NCBI GenBank assembly: GCA_903844155.1
Contig: CAIMSU010000190.1
Location: 1 to 49,897, forward strand
Reading direction: 5' to 3'
Source: an uncultured Pseudomonadota bacterium
GTDB lineage: Bacteria; Myxococcota_A; UBA796; SXON01
DNA: 49,897 nucleotides
Shown one piece after another: positions 1-9,382 of the stretch. The notes below the pieces were generated by a model, which was not told where the DNA came from, searched no databases, and saw nothing but the letters and a program-made list of their open reading frames with translations. A program made the position numbers and the translations under genes. Position 1 is the first letter of the stretch. Every line of letters starts with the position of its first letter.

Positions 1-125
1 CTGAATTCTCGCCGTTCCAAGGCCACGAACCCCGCCAGCCGGCGAGTACGCCAGCCGGCACGGTTCGTGCGCGGAACCGCGCGCCGGGGGGCCATTGCTC
101 TCGCCAATCGCGCGCTTTCAGCCAC
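1..125. other. Left-edge non-coding stretch with inverted repeat
   Basis: No gene is visible here. It lies just downstream (minus sense) of the stop codon at 126-128. CACGAACC at 24-31 and GGTTCGTG at 62-69 form perfect 8-nt arms. Between them GCCAGCCGGC occurs twice (34-43 and 50-59). The structure could be a transcript 3' end, but there is no T-tract on the minus strand, so a factor-independent terminator is not supported. Confidence 0.3.
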
Positions 126-797
126 TTACGAGGTGAATGTTTGCTCAGCGCCAGCAATGGCCCCCCAGCACACGTCGCACGGCGCGAGGCGCCGGATAAG
201 GTCGCCGCCCATGTCCGAAATATCCGCCGCGATGTTCGCATAGGTGCCAATCCGACCGACCTCGCCCGGCTGCGATCCATCGCTTCGCGGATAGTTCCCC
301 TCCGCCATCCCGAACTGGAACGTCCCGCTCAACGCTCCGTCCCCGAATTCGATCTCCCGGTCGGTGCCGACGTCCGGTCCGTAGTCTGGTCCGCGCCAGA
401 GCTCGTGGAACGGCGATCCCGGCTGCCGATCCGCGCGAACCACAGCATCGACCAGCTCTTTCGCGACCTCCTCGTCGTCCTCCGGCGCGCGGGGGTGCGG
501 GACGACGCCCTGCGCGCGCAGGGCCGTGAAGAGCTGGCGGACCGTGATCGCGTTCGTCCAGCCCTTCGGACGCAACGGCGCGTCCAGGTATGGCGGGCCG
601 AACACGGCCTCCAACCGGGCACGTCGGGTGGTCGCGCGCTCGTGGGCCCAGGCGTCGAGCACGTGATTTCCCGTCTCGCGCCCAGGCAACGCGCGCACGG
701 CACGCTCACGCAGGCAGCGCCCGTGCGCACGTTCCCGTCCCCAGGCGTTGACGACATCGTCCTCGCCCTCCCCCGTCAACCCGCCGAGCCCGGGCAT
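126..797 (-). CDS. Hypothetical protein, translationally coupled to the gene upstream
   Basis: A 223-residue protein that I do not recognise. I chose the ATG at 797 because it has GGAG about 10 nt upstream and begins only 7 nt after the stop of the preceding small gene (805-807), which implies coupled translation. The frame stays open upstream to 1106, but from about 897 to 800 it reads as Arg/Ser-rich shadow sequence while a different frame looks coding there. The protein has no signal peptide or membrane segment. The middle holds an acidic helix-like stretch (APEDDEEVAKELVDAVV) and the C-terminus contains a CDVC cysteine pair, which could bind metal or be chance. No family assignment is possible by eye. 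Confidence 0.5.
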   Translation of the reverse strand: MPGLGGLTGEGEDDVVNAWGRERAHGRCLRERAVRALPGRETGNHVLDAWAHERATTRRARLEAVFGPPYLDAPLRPKGWTNAITVRQLFTALRAQGVVPHPRAPEDDEEVAKELVDAVVRADRQPGSPFHELWRGPDYGPDVGTDREIEFGDGALSGTFQFGMAEGNYPRSDGSQPGEVGRIGTYANIAADISDMGGDLIRRLAPCDVCWGAIAGAEQTFTS

Positions 798-804
798 TCC
801 GCGC

Positions 805-1106
805 CTACTCCTCGAGGATGAGCGTGGCGACCACCTCGAGATCGAACTCCTCCACCGCGTTGCCGGAGCTGGCATCGATGCCCAGGGCAATCTCGACGCG
901 TACCGCTGGCTGCCGTGGGAGGAGTGGTACACGCGGAGGGTCGCACGGCCGTTGCCGGAGCGACGATGGCCGACGATGCGGATGATGAGGTGTTTTGCAC
1001 TGCCAAGCTGCTCGATGAGCGAGGCGTCGTGCACGTACGTCTTGATCGCGCCGCTCGTGCCGGTGAGGTAGGTCTGGCGGGCAAAGACGGTGACAAGCTT
1101 TTTCAC
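805..1106 (-). CDS. Small beta-rich hypothetical protein with an apparent frameshift
   Basis: The GTG start at 1106 is supported by AGGAG 6 nt upstream. The N-terminal half reads MKKLVTVFARQTYLTGTSG and continues with alternating hydrophobic residues to about residue 70. At about position 897 the coding signal moves to another frame, which continues as VEIALGIDASSGNAVEEFDL and ends VVATLILEE at the stop 805-807. Adding one G in the minus-strand GCGTCG gives a continuous ~101-residue product. I therefore read this as one gene with a single-base loss, either a real mutation or an assembly error. The product looks like a small soluble beta-sheet protein; the family is unknown. It is probably the first gene of a two-gene unit with the 126-797 gene. 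Confidence 0.5.
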
Positions 1107-1145
1107 GCGGACTCCTGTAGGGTAGGAGAACGCAGGTTACCTCGC

Positions 1146-1175
1146 GAGGGCGAGGGTGAGGGCGAGGGCGAGGGC
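1146..1175. repeat. Five tandem GAGGGC-type hexamers
   Basis: Five consecutive 6-nt units (GAGGGC, with one GAGGGT) lie in the intergenic region between the divergent genes starting at 1106 and 1360. They fall in the 5' leader of the minus-strand gene and probably arose by slippage. Confidence 0.7.
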
Positions 1176-1220
1176 AAGGAGTGGTGTGGTAACTACCGTC
1201 GACAAACGCCGAACAACTCG

Positions 1221-1240
1221 ATTGTAACGAATTGTCACGA
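1221..1240. promoter_or_regulatory. Tandem ATTGTNACGA decamers in a divergent intergenic region
   Basis: ATTGTAACGA and ATTGTCACGA follow each other directly, 9 of 10 positions identical, in the least G+C-rich part of the gap between the genes at 1106 (minus) and 1360 (plus). A direct repeat with one-helical-turn spacing is typical of an operator for a transcription factor. On the minus strand the segment also contains TACAAT, a possible -10 box for the minus-strand genes. The regulator is unknown and the call is inference. Confidence 0.3.
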
Positions 1241-1359
1241 CAAAACGTGGCGTCGGTAAGCTGCGGCGAGTCCCCCGTCGTCGCGTCCCCTCGTGGGCGC
1301 CGCGAGTCAGCCGAGGCGTCTCGCCGGACTTCGGATTAGCCCACCGGCCGGAGCCCACC

Positions 1360-2151
<792 letters not shown>

Positions 2152-2157
2152 CGCGCG

Positions 2158-2802
2158 GTGAACGCCAGCGAACTCCTCGACCGGGCGCGCGCCGGCGAAC
2201 CCCTGCCGGCACATCTGGCGGAAAACCCGCGGCACGACGCTGAACCCGGTGAGAAGGCCGCGTTCTGGACGAACGTCTACAACGCGCTGGTGATCGCGGG
2301 CGTGCGGCGCGAGGGGCTCACCGGTGATCTTCGCGCGCAACGCGGCTTCTTTCACCGCACAGCCATCACCGTCGCCGACCTCCGATGGTCGCTGCACCAG
2401 ATCGAGCACGGCATCCTGCGTTGCAACCGGCCCGCGCCGTGGACGTTCTGGCGACCACTCCGCACGGCCGACCCGCGCCTCCCCTACGTTTTACCAGCCT
2501 TCGACGCCCGCATCCACTTCGCCCTGAACTGCGGCGCCCGGTCCTGTCCCCCCATCCGCGCCTACACGGCTGCGGGCTGGGGCGCCGAGCTGGAGATCGC
2601 GGCGCGGAGCTACTTTTCCTCCGAAGTCAGCGTCGACACCGACGGTGCCGTGCGCCTCCCCTACCTTCTCCGCCTCTACTCCCGCGATTTCCCCGATCCC
2701 CGCGCGTTCGCCATCTACTACGCGCCAGACGACGCCGCGACGAAGCTGCTCGCTGGCGCGCCCATCCGCTGGGCCGCCTACGACTGGACGCTGACCGGCT
2801 GA
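2158..2802 (+). CDS. DUF547 domain protein
   Basis: A 214-residue protein assigned to DUF547 from AFWTNVYNALVIAG near the N-terminus and the cysteine motif NCGARSCPPI near residue 125. Both are characteristic of this family of unknown biochemical function, often found as exported or periplasmic proteins. Translation probably starts at GTG 2158, 6 nt after the stop of the lamin-tail gene, so the two are likely co-transcribed. No signal peptide is visible at this start and there is no alternative upstream start in the gap, so the product looks cytoplasmic or depends on another export route. It ends 13 nt before the stop of the convergent gene at 2816. Confidence 0.8.
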   Translation: MNASELLDRARAGEPLPAHLAENPRHDAEPGEKAAFWTNVYNALVIAGVRREGLTGDLRAQRGFFHRTAITVADLRWSLHQIEHGILRCNRPAPWTFWRPLRTADPRLPYVLPAFDARIHFALNCGARSCPPIRAYTAAGWGAELEIAARSYFSSEVSVDTDGAVRLPYLLRLYSRDFPDPRAFAIYYAPDDAATKLLAGAPIRWAAYDWTLTG

Positions 2803-2815
2803 TCCGCTCGCGCGC

Positions 2816-4735
2816 TCAAGTGCCGGTGCAGGTGTAGGTGACCGCCACGGTGTCCGTGCTGGTGCCGCCCATGCAGTCCGTCGCCGTGACGTCCACGTCG
2901 ACCTCTTGCGAGTTCGCGGTCGGGTACGCGGCCGACACGCCGGAGATGGTGAGCGTCGTGCTAGACCCGGTCGCCGACGAGATCGTGCCGTAGGTCGCGC
3001 CGCTCGAGACGGCCCATGCGTACGTCATCGAGTCGCCGTCCGCGTCCGTCGAACCCGTGGCATCGAGGCTGTACGTCGAGTTTCCGCACGTGTCGCAGTC
3101 GTAGCTGGCGCCGTAGCTGATCGGATCGCAGTTCGCGCTGCCGCTGCCGGTCTGGTCAGCCCCAGCGTTGGCGACGGGGTCATGGTTGCCAGGACGCGCT
3201 GTGACGGTGACGGTGACGCTGTCCGGGTGCGACGGCGCCGTGCCGGTGACCGTGAGCGAGAACGTGTAGTCGCCGGCGAGATCCGGCGCGAACGTAGGCG
3301 AGGCGTCGGTGGTCGTCGTGATGTCAGCGGTAGTCGTGGTGGAGCCGGTGGGCGCGCTGGTGAGCGACCAGTCGTACGTGATCGCGCCGCCGGAGGGGTC
3401 GGCCGACCCCGTGCCATCGAGGGTGAAGCTTGAGCAGGTGTAGTGGACGCCTGGGGTCACCGCCGCGACGGCGTTCGGCGCGTCGTCAGCGATGCCGTCG
3501 CAATTGTTGTCGACCGCGGTGGACGTGCCTTCGTAGGCGCCCGGGTAGATCGACGCGTTGGTGTCGTCGCAGTCCCCCGTGTCAATCGTATACCCGTCGC
3601 CATCGTGGTCGATGTTGCTGCAGAGCTCGTTCTCGGCGCCGGGCGAGCCCTTGTCCCCGTTCGTGTAGCCCCACGCGTCGATCGACACGCACCAGTTCGA
3701 TGCGTCGTCGTTGGCGACCGCGCTGTACACGCCTTGATCCATGATCATCGTCGCGCCCTGGGGATCGGGCATGGTGGCGCCGTCGTCCCAGGTCACGGTG
3801 TCGATGACGGTGGTGCCGGCGATGATGGAGAGCTCGTCCGAGCCGTTGGAGAGCGAGATGCCGGAGTAGACGTAGTCCTCGCTCACGTCGCCGTTGTCGG
3901 CGCCGTTGCCGTCCGACCCGAAGACCAGAAAGCCGCCGGGGGCGACGCTGATGGTGCTGTCGCTGGTGATCTGCGTCGTCCCGGAGCTGTTCGTGATCGT
4001 GAGGCCGTTCACCGTCAACGTGCGCCGGGTCGTGTTGTAGACCTCAAACCACTCACCGTAGGGGTCCACAACCGCCCCGGGATTGTTCATGATCTCGGTG
4101 ATCGCGAGGTCACCCGCGCTCCACAGGCCCTCGTCCGCGATGCCGTCGCAGTTGTTGTCGACGCCGTCGCCCTCGACCTCGGCCGCGCCGGGGTTGATGC
4201 TGGCGTCGTTGTCGTTGCAGTCGGCCGGCGTAGTGGCGGTGCCGCACTGCGTGTACCCGTCGCCATCAACGTCAAAGCCCTCGTCGATCTGCCCGTTTCC
4301 GTTGTTGTCGATGCCGTCGCAGATCTCGGTCTCCAGGCAGTCGGCAACACCGTTGCCATCCGAATCCGCGAAGTCCTCGTCCACCTGCCCGTCGCCGTCG
4401 TTGTCGAGGCCGTCGCACGTCTCGACGTCGAGGCAGTCGGGGATGCCGTCGCCATCGGTGTCCGGGAGACCCTCGTCGATCAGGCCGTTGCAGTTGTTGT
4501 CGATACCGTCGCACGACTCGGTGTTGCCAGGGAACACGGTGGCGTCGTTGTCATTGCAATCGCCCTCGCCGACGGTCACGCCGTCGCCATCCGCGTCAAC
4601 GGCCTGCGTGAACGTGTCACTCAGCGCCTGGCTGTCGGTGCCGTTGTCGGTCTTGACCTTTGTGGTGCCGCCGGGGCAGCCGACGAGGAGCAAGATGAGA
4701 GCGGGCGAGGTGAAGGCGAGTGCGGGGAGGCGCAT
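2816..4735 (-). CDS. Surface lipoprotein with DCND/DxDGDG repeats, lamin-tail and PKD domains
   Basis: A 639-residue lipoprotein. ATG 4735 is chosen over in-frame upstream codons because it gives a clean lipoprotein signal (lipobox LLLVGC) and has GGAG 6 nt upstream. From about residue 40 to 200 there are four acidic repeats with DxDGDG and DGIDNN(C/G)NG motifs, the putative metal-binding repeats common in myxobacteria. A lamin-tail-like domain follows (LAITEIMNNPG, GEWFEVYN), then another DGDGYTIDTGDCDD repeat, then two PKD/REJ-like Ig domains (FTLDGTGSADPSGG; YSLDATGSTDADGD). It lacks a MYXO-CTERM tail and ends TYTCTGT, consistent with lipid anchoring at the N-terminus instead. The likely role is a Ca-stabilised surface adhesin or structural protein. 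It is convergent with the DUF547 gene. Confidence 0.85.
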   Translation of the reverse strand: MRLPALAFTSPALILLLVGCPGGTTKVKTDNGTDSQALSDTFTQAVDADGDGVTVGEGDCNDNDATVFPGNTESCDGIDNNCNGLIDEGLPDTDGDGIPDCLDVETCDGLDNDGDGQVDEDFADSDGNGVADCLETEICDGIDNNGNGQIDEGFDVDGDGYTQCGTATTPADCNDNDASINPGAAEVEGDGVDNNCDGIADEGLWSAGDLAITEIMNNPGAVVDPYGEWFEVYNTTRRTLTVNGLTITNSSGTTQITSDSTISVAPGGFLVFGSDGNGADNGDVSEDYVYSGISLSNGSDELSIIAGTTVIDTVTWDDGATMPDPQGATMIMDQGVYSAVANDDASNWCVSIDAWGYTNGDKGSPGAENELCSNIDHDGDGYTIDTGDCDDTNASIYPGAYEGTSTAVDNNCDGIADDAPNAVAAVTPGVHYTCSSFTLDGTGSADPSGGAITYDWSLTSAPTGSTTTTADITTTTDASPTFAPDLAGDYTFSLTVTGTAPSHPDSVTVTVTARPGNHDPVANAGADQTGSGSANCDPISYGASYDCDTCGNSTYSLDATGSTDADGDSMTYAWAVSSGATYGTISSATGSSTTLTISGVSAAYPTANSQEVDVDVTATDCMGGTSTDTVAVTYTCTGT

Positions 4736-4900
4736 TCTGACTCCGAGAACCGTTGCGGCGGCGGGAAAGCGGCTGGGGAAGGAAGGCGGATGGCGCGCGG
4801 CCACCGATGGGGACGCGCACACCATACACGATTTGTAGTCCGTTCGTCATCGGCAGGCACTCCCTCCGCGCAACCTCGTCGAAAAATGGTCGAGCCGCAG

Positions 4901-4928
4901 TTGACGTCGGCATGGCCGGCGTTAGAAG
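4901..4928 (+). promoter_or_regulatory. Sigma-70-type promoter of tRNA-Gly
   Basis: TTGACG (4901-4906, 5 of 6 to consensus) is followed after 16 nt by TAGAAG (4923-4928, 4 of 6). The first tRNA base is at 4939, a suitable distance for a start site just upstream of the mature 5' end. Confidence 0.55.
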
Positions 4929-4938
4929 GGTCGGGCTT

Positions 4939-5014
<76 letters not shown>

Positions 5015-5090
5015 CGTCCCGGTGGAAGCGCATCGATGGCCGCCCTGACCGGCCGGTCCCGATGTGCTCCCACCGGGACGTCGGCGTTTT
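5015..5090 (+). terminator. Long hairpin plus short T-run after tRNA-Gly
   Basis: Arms at 5015-5035 and 5060-5080 pair over 21 positions with one mismatch and one G-T pair (outer part CGTCCCGGTGG/CCACCGGGACG). The structure begins at the very next base after the tRNA CCA and is followed by TTTT at 5087-5090. Its position suggests a transcription terminator and 3' processing border for the tRNA. The stem is unusually long for a terminator. Confidence 0.55.
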
Positions 5091-5214
5091 GGGCCGCCGG
5101 TCCTGGGGCTCGGAGTACCTCGCGCCACCAGCGCGCGTGTCTCGAATCCTCTCTTTTTGTAGCGACCTCGCTGTGGCAGATGTCGCGGCGCGCGCGGCGT
5201 GTACAGTAGGTGCA

Positions 5215-5290
5215 GGACGGCTGGAGCAGTACCCCTCCGGTGGCCGACCTTCCCACTTCGCGGGAGGTCATGGGCCTGCTTCAGCCGTCC
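5215..5290 (-). terminator. Large nested hairpin just downstream of the 5301 gene
   Basis: Outer arms GGACGGCTGGAGCAG (5215-5229) and CTGCTTCAGCCGTCC (5276-5290) match over 15 nt with one mismatch. Inside, GACCT-CCC (5246-5254) pairs with GGGAGGTC (5262-5269) with a one-base bulge. The element begins 11 nt past the stop codon (minus sense) of the lipoprotein gene at 5301. It could be a 3'-end structure or terminator, although no T-tract follows on the minus strand, or an independent structured RNA. Confidence 0.4.
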
Positions 5291-5300
5291 CTCTCCCCCG

Positions 5301-5933
5301 CTACAGCCGCAGCAAGAACAGCGGGTTCATCGTGTACTCTCCATCCGGCGGAATGGCCGCGGCGGGGGCGACGCCCTCCATGTCGTCGTGCGTCCCCGCG
5401 TAGCCGAACGCCGAAACGACCGTGGTCGCGACGTCCGGCGAGCGGGTGAACGCGCCGTAGAGCGAGTCGGCGACGCCGTCGAGGCCGCTCGGCCCGAGCT
5501 GCGCGCGAATGTCCGCAGGCAATGCGCCGATGCCGAGACCGAATGCAACCGGCAGTGTCGCGCAGTCCATGTCGTTGGGCGTCGTCGTGACGTCCATCCA
5601 GAGCGTGGCCGCTGGGTCCGGACTCGGCCCGGCCACCCCGGCGGTGGCGTCGATCTGGATGACGCAGATCACCGTGACGAGATCGGAATCAACGACCTGC
5701 GCGCTCAGCTGCGAGAGCGACATGACGCCCCCGACAACCTCGACCACGGCGCGGGGGGCGTACCAGGCAGGATCCGGCGGCGGCAGCGAGTCGGTCCCGC
5801 CAGTGTCGCTGGCAGCGGAGTCGAGCGGCCCGCCCGCGGTGTCCACGGCGAAGGTCCCCTTGGGGGCGGAGGCACAGGCAAACGCCAGAAGCACCGGCGC
5901 GAGCCGGGCGGAGCGGAGGATCGTACGGTTCAT
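5301..5933 (-). CDS. Predicted lipoprotein, unknown function
   Basis: A 210-residue protein starting MNRTILRSARLAPVLLAFAC. The start at ATG 5933 is chosen because it gives a positively charged n-region, a hydrophobic segment and a lipobox-like LAFAC; no strong ribosome site is visible. After the Cys there is a Ser/Asp/Thr/Pro-rich linker (about residues 24-50), then a domain of alternating beta-like segments with a single Cys pair (VICVIQID and MDCATLP). I do not recognise the domain. It is the last gene of a minus-strand unit: TPR protein, 5977 lipoprotein, then this gene after a 43-nt gap. The large hairpin at 5215-5290 follows. Confidence 0.72.
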   Translation of the reverse strand: MNRTILRSARLAPVLLAFACASAPKGTFAVDTAGGPLDSAASDTGGTDSLPPPDPAWYAPRAVVEVVGGVMSLSQLSAQVVDSDLVTVICVIQIDATAGVAGPSPDPAATLWMDVTTTPNDMDCATLPVAFGLGIGALPADIRAQLGPSGLDGVADSLYGAFTRSPDVATTVVSAFGYAGTHDDMEGVAPAAAIPPDGEYTMNPLFLLRL

Positions 5934-5976
5934 CAAAGCACCCTGTTCTGCCCTGACCCAGCGGTGCAACGGCACC

Positions 5977-6543
5977 TTAGCCGCCTGCCGGGGCGGTTGA
6001 CAAGTCCCACGCGAACGCCGGCCAGAGCGTGTAGGTCTGCCCCGGGTTCCAGCCGGGCGGGCCCGCGTTTCCACCCGAGTCGAGCGCGGCGTCCCACGCG
6101 AGCCCATAGGGCTCAAGCTTCACACCGTCAAAGCTGGCGTACCAGCCGAGCGACTGATCGGGATGCGGGTCGATGTCGGTCAGGCTGGCGTCCACCGGCC
6201 CGATGGCGATGGCGACGGGCAGTGTGTACGACGGGTCCCCGGCCAGATCCGCGTCGCAGTCGGATTCGATCTCGGTGACGGTGAGCCGGTAGGCCGCGGT
6301 GCACGCCGCACAGCCGGGAAGTGGGGCGGACGTCGTGCCATCCACCGCCTGGGAACGGGCGCAGACGAAGGCGCCATCCCCCTTCGCGCGCCCCCAGTCC
6401 TTCGCGAAGAACGACCAGGCCTGCTCCCCGGAGAGGCCGGTCTGCCCAGCAGTGACCGTCGCCGCCTGGACGGCCCACGAGGCCGACGCCGGCGCACAAC
6501 CGAGGAGGAGGGCGAACGATGGGGCGAAAAGGGCGATCTTCAT
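5977..6543 (-). CDS. Predicted lipoprotein, unknown function
   Basis: A 188-residue protein with a lipoprotein signal MKIALFAPSFALLLGC. The ATG overlaps the TGA of the upstream TPR gene (ATGA, 6540-6543), so it is coupled to it. The mature part has several cysteines (FVCARS, GCAACTAAY, ESDCDAD), suggesting disulfides in an exported protein, and a Trp-rich C-terminal half. No family is recognised. The gene arrangement suggests that it acts with the single-pass TPR protein at the cell envelope. Confidence 0.75.
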   Translation of the reverse strand: MKIALFAPSFALLLGCAPASASWAVQAATVTAGQTGLSGEQAWSFFAKDWGRAKGDGAFVCARSQAVDGTTSAPLPGCAACTAAYRLTVTEIESDCDADLAGDPSYTLPVAIAIGPVDASLTDIDPHPDQSLGWYASFDGVKLEPYGLAWDAALDSGGNAGPPGWNPGQTYTLWPAFAWDLSTAPAGG

Positions 6544-9314
6544 GGAATTCTCGTCGTCGCAACGCGGCTGGCGACCCGCGCCGCGTTGGGACCGGAGGGG
6601 GCCAGGGCGAGGTAGTTATGCCAGGACTGGGCCGAGCGCGAGGTGCCGTCTGCCTCGGGCCCGGCGTCCTCGTAGAACCGCCCCCGCTCGTACCAGGCCT
6701 GCGCCAGCTCGGGACCGAGCGTGACGGCGCGGTCAAAATGCTGGGACGCAAGCACGCGCTCGCCCGCCTGCTCGTACGCCCGGGCGAGCGAGAGGTGCGC
6801 GTAGGGATCGCTGCCGCAGCACGCAAGCAGCGCTTTTCCAGCGACCGGCAGCTCACTTGCCGGGACCAGCTCGATGCCCACGTCCCGGACCCGCTGCTGC
6901 AGGGCTACCTCAAAACCGCTGCCCGGCCCGGCGGGGATCGCCAACGCCACGGCCGCGGCGACCCGGTCGGACGCATCCGGCGCGCGCGCCTGGACGTCGG
7001 CAAGGGCCCGAGCGCTGGCCCTCAGGAGCGAGGATTCCCCGTCCGGAACGGCCTCCGAACGCCCCCCACTCGCGGCAACGAGCGCGCGGAGCGTCTGCGC
7101 GCGATCGGGGGATGTGGTGCTGCGCGCCGTGACAGCCGCGTCGGCCTCATCCAGGCGGTCGAGGTCGAGGAGCGTCAACACGGTCGCGGTCCACACACGC
7201 TCGTCAAACGTCGAGATGCTCTGCAGCTCCCCGAGCGCGGCGAGGAGGTGGCCCTGCGAGCGCAGGCCGTCGGCCACGACGAGGTGCAGGTCCACGTTCT
7301 GGCCGTCCCGCAACAGCCCTTCGCGGGCGAGCGCGACGGCGTGGGCGTCGTCGCGGGTCTGCAACAGCGCCCGCACGCGGATCGCCGTCGCTGCGCTGGA
7401 GAAGCGCGTTGGAACAGAAGGATCCGCCGCAAAAGCCGCGATCGCCGCATCAGGAGCGCCGGGAGTGACCGCGAGCTCCAGCAGGCAACCGCGCGCATGG
7501 CTCGGGGAGGATCGGAGCACGTCGTGAATCAAGGCGAGCGCAGGCGCAATCAGACCCGCCGCCGCAAGCGCCTCCGCGCGCCCGAGCCGGTACCGCGGGG
7601 CGCCGGGGTTCTCGAGATCGGCGAGAACATCGTTTGCCCGGTCCGCTCCGCCGTCCCCAGCGAGGGCGATGCGGCTCTCGAGGAGGCGCTCCTCATCGTC
7701 CCGGGGCGTCTCCAGGCCCACGGCAGCCGCAGCACCCCGTGGATTCCCCATCGCGAGCTCGATCTCCGCCGAGAGCATCGCGCGCCGGTGCGTGTCCAGC
7801 CGGGCCGAGTCGAGGAGCTGGCGCGCGCGGGCGAGGCGGGCGGGGTCCCCATTGAATTCGGACCAGATCACCAGCTCCAGCTCGGCCAGCTCCGCGGGGT
7901 CGTCGTGGGCCGAGACCGCGGACTCGGCTTTCTGCAACGTGGTGAAGTCGTCCGTCCCCAGGGCGCGCATGAGCTCGGCGCGGCCGTTCCCGTGCGTTCG
8001 CGCGAGCAGGGCTGGGAGCGCAAGCGCCAGCGACGCGAGCACCACCACGAAGATCACGAGCAGCACCGCCCCGAACCAGAGGGGGTGGATCGCGCGGCGC
8101 GCCGGTTCGGGCGGGCGAGGCGGGGGGGCTGGCGGAGGCTCGGGCGGCGCCTGCTGGACCATCGGACGCGCAGGGTGGCGTTCAACCACCTCGATCGGCC
8201 CCGGAGACGCCGCGACCGCCGGCGCGACGACCGGCGACTCCGCCCGCGCGAGCAGCACGATGCTCTCGTCCTCCTCCTCCAACCCGTCCGCGTCGCCCAT
8301 GTCGGGCGCGGGCGCCACGCCCATGGATGCCTGGTACTCCCGCAGGTTGAACGTCTCTCGTCGGCGATCCGACTCCGCGCGCCGCCGGTGCGATTGCGCG
8401 TCCTCCCCGGGTCGCAGTACGAGCAGGATCTGGGTGTCGCCGCCTCCGGTCAGGCTGACGACACGCGCGTCCTCGTCGTCCTCGTTCCCGCGAACCATCT
8501 CGTCGCGCGTGGCCATGCCCGTCGCAACGGTGCGCTCGCCGACGTCGTCGTCGTGCGCGTCGACCTCCGCGGACTTGAACAACGACGGGAAATTGCGTTC
8601 TCCCGCCTCCTCCCCGAGCTCCGCCAGCATCCGGGCCCGGTCGCTCGCGTCCACGCTCTCCGTGTGCTCCGGTTCCTCCGGCAGCTCCTCCAACGGCAAC
8701 GTGAGGGACGGAATCGCCCTCGCCAGCACCTCCGCGATGGGGGGCCCGGCGGAAAGGTCGCCCGCGAGGCCCCACAACAACGCCTCCGCCCTCGGGTTTC
8801 GTGGATCCTGACGCCGCACGCGCTCAAGGATCCCGCTCGCCCGCGTGAAGCTCCCCGTGGCGCAGAACCGCTCGGCCAGCTCGATCAGCTCGGCGGTCCC
8901 AGCTTCCCGCTCCACCTGCCTCGCCCGTGCCTCCGGCGGCGTGAAGGGCTGGGCGGCCAACGCCGAGAGCTGCGCTGCCTCGACCGAGCCCGCCGCGCTC
9001 AGCTCCGCAAGCGGCCCCCGCGCGCGCTCCTTCCAGTCCCGATCCAGGTAGATCCTCACCAGCAGGGTGAGCGCCTCCACATCGCCCGGGCTGGCGTCGA
9101 GGATCTCGCGGACGCGCATGGTCGCCCGATCCATCATCCGCAAGCGGTAGAAAGCCCGGGCCGCAGCCAGCTTTGCCATCGCTGTGGGCGTTCCGTGCGA
9201 GGCCCACATCTCCACGACGCGGATCACCCCAACGTCGTCCTCCGCAGAGGCAAGCGCGCCCACCGCCTCGTCGAGGCGCTTGTCGCTGGGGATCGGGGAG
9301 GAGGTCGAGGCCAA
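6540..9314 (-). CDS. Large TPR-rich single-pass membrane protein
   Basis: A 924-residue protein made mostly of paired helices that look like degenerate tetratricopeptide repeats. An N-terminal repeat block covers about residues 10-220. An acidic low-complexity region and a proline-rich stretch (VQQAPPEPPPAPPPRPPEP) follow. One transmembrane helix lies at about residues 410-436 (WFGAVLLVIFVVVLASLALA). A second repeat block continues to the C-terminus, ending with a clear TPR (AHLSLARAYEQAGERVLASQ). Such proteins are usually scaffolds. The TTG at 9314 is the only plausible upstream start and is weakly supported; TATACT just upstream may be a -10 box. It heads an operon with two lipoproteins and is divergent from the crotonase gene at 9383. 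Confidence 0.78.
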   Translation of the reverse strand: MASTSSPIPSDKRLDEAVGALASAEDDVGVIRVVEMWASHGTPTAMAKLAAARAFYRLRMMDRATMRVREILDASPGDVEALTLLVRIYLDRDWKERARGPLAELSAAGSVEAAQLSALAAQPFTPPEARARQVEREAGTAELIELAERFCATGSFTRASGILERVRRQDPRNPRAEALLWGLAGDLSAGPPIAEVLARAIPSLTLPLEELPEEPEHTESVDASDRARMLAELGEEAGERNFPSLFKSAEVDAHDDDVGERTVATGMATRDEMVRGNEDDEDARVVSLTGGGDTQILLVLRPGEDAQSHRRRAESDRRRETFNLREYQASMGVAPAPDMGDADGLEEEDESIVLLARAESPVVAPAVAASPGPIEVVERHPARPMVQQAPPEPPPAPPPRPPEPARRAIHPLWFGAVLLVIFVVVLASLALALPALLARTHGNGRAELMRALGTDDFTTLQKAESAVSAHDDPAELAELELVIWSEFNGDPARLARARQLLDSARLDTHRRAMLSAEIELAMGNPRGAAAAVGLETPRDDEERLLESRIALAGDGGADRANDVLADLENPGAPRYRLGRAEALAAAGLIAPALALIHDVLRSSPSHARGCLLELAVTPGAPDAAIAAFAADPSVPTRFSSAATAIRVRALLQTRDDAHAVALAREGLLRDGQNVDLHLVVADGLRSQGHLLAALGELQSISTFDERVWTATVLTLLDLDRLDEADAAVTARSTTSPDRAQTLRALVAASGGRSEAVPDGESSLLRASARALADVQARAPDASDRVAAAVALAIPAGPGSGFEVALQQRVRDVGIELVPASELPVAGKALLACCGSDPYAHLSLARAYEQAGERVLASQHFDRAVTLGPELAQAWYERGRFYEDAGPEADGTSRSAQSWHNYLALAPSGPNAARVASRVATTRIP

Positions 9315-9382
9315 GAGGGAAAGTATACCGGGTTTGGCCTCCTACCCCGGACCCGCGGGATTGGAGAGGATACCCTCGGCCG

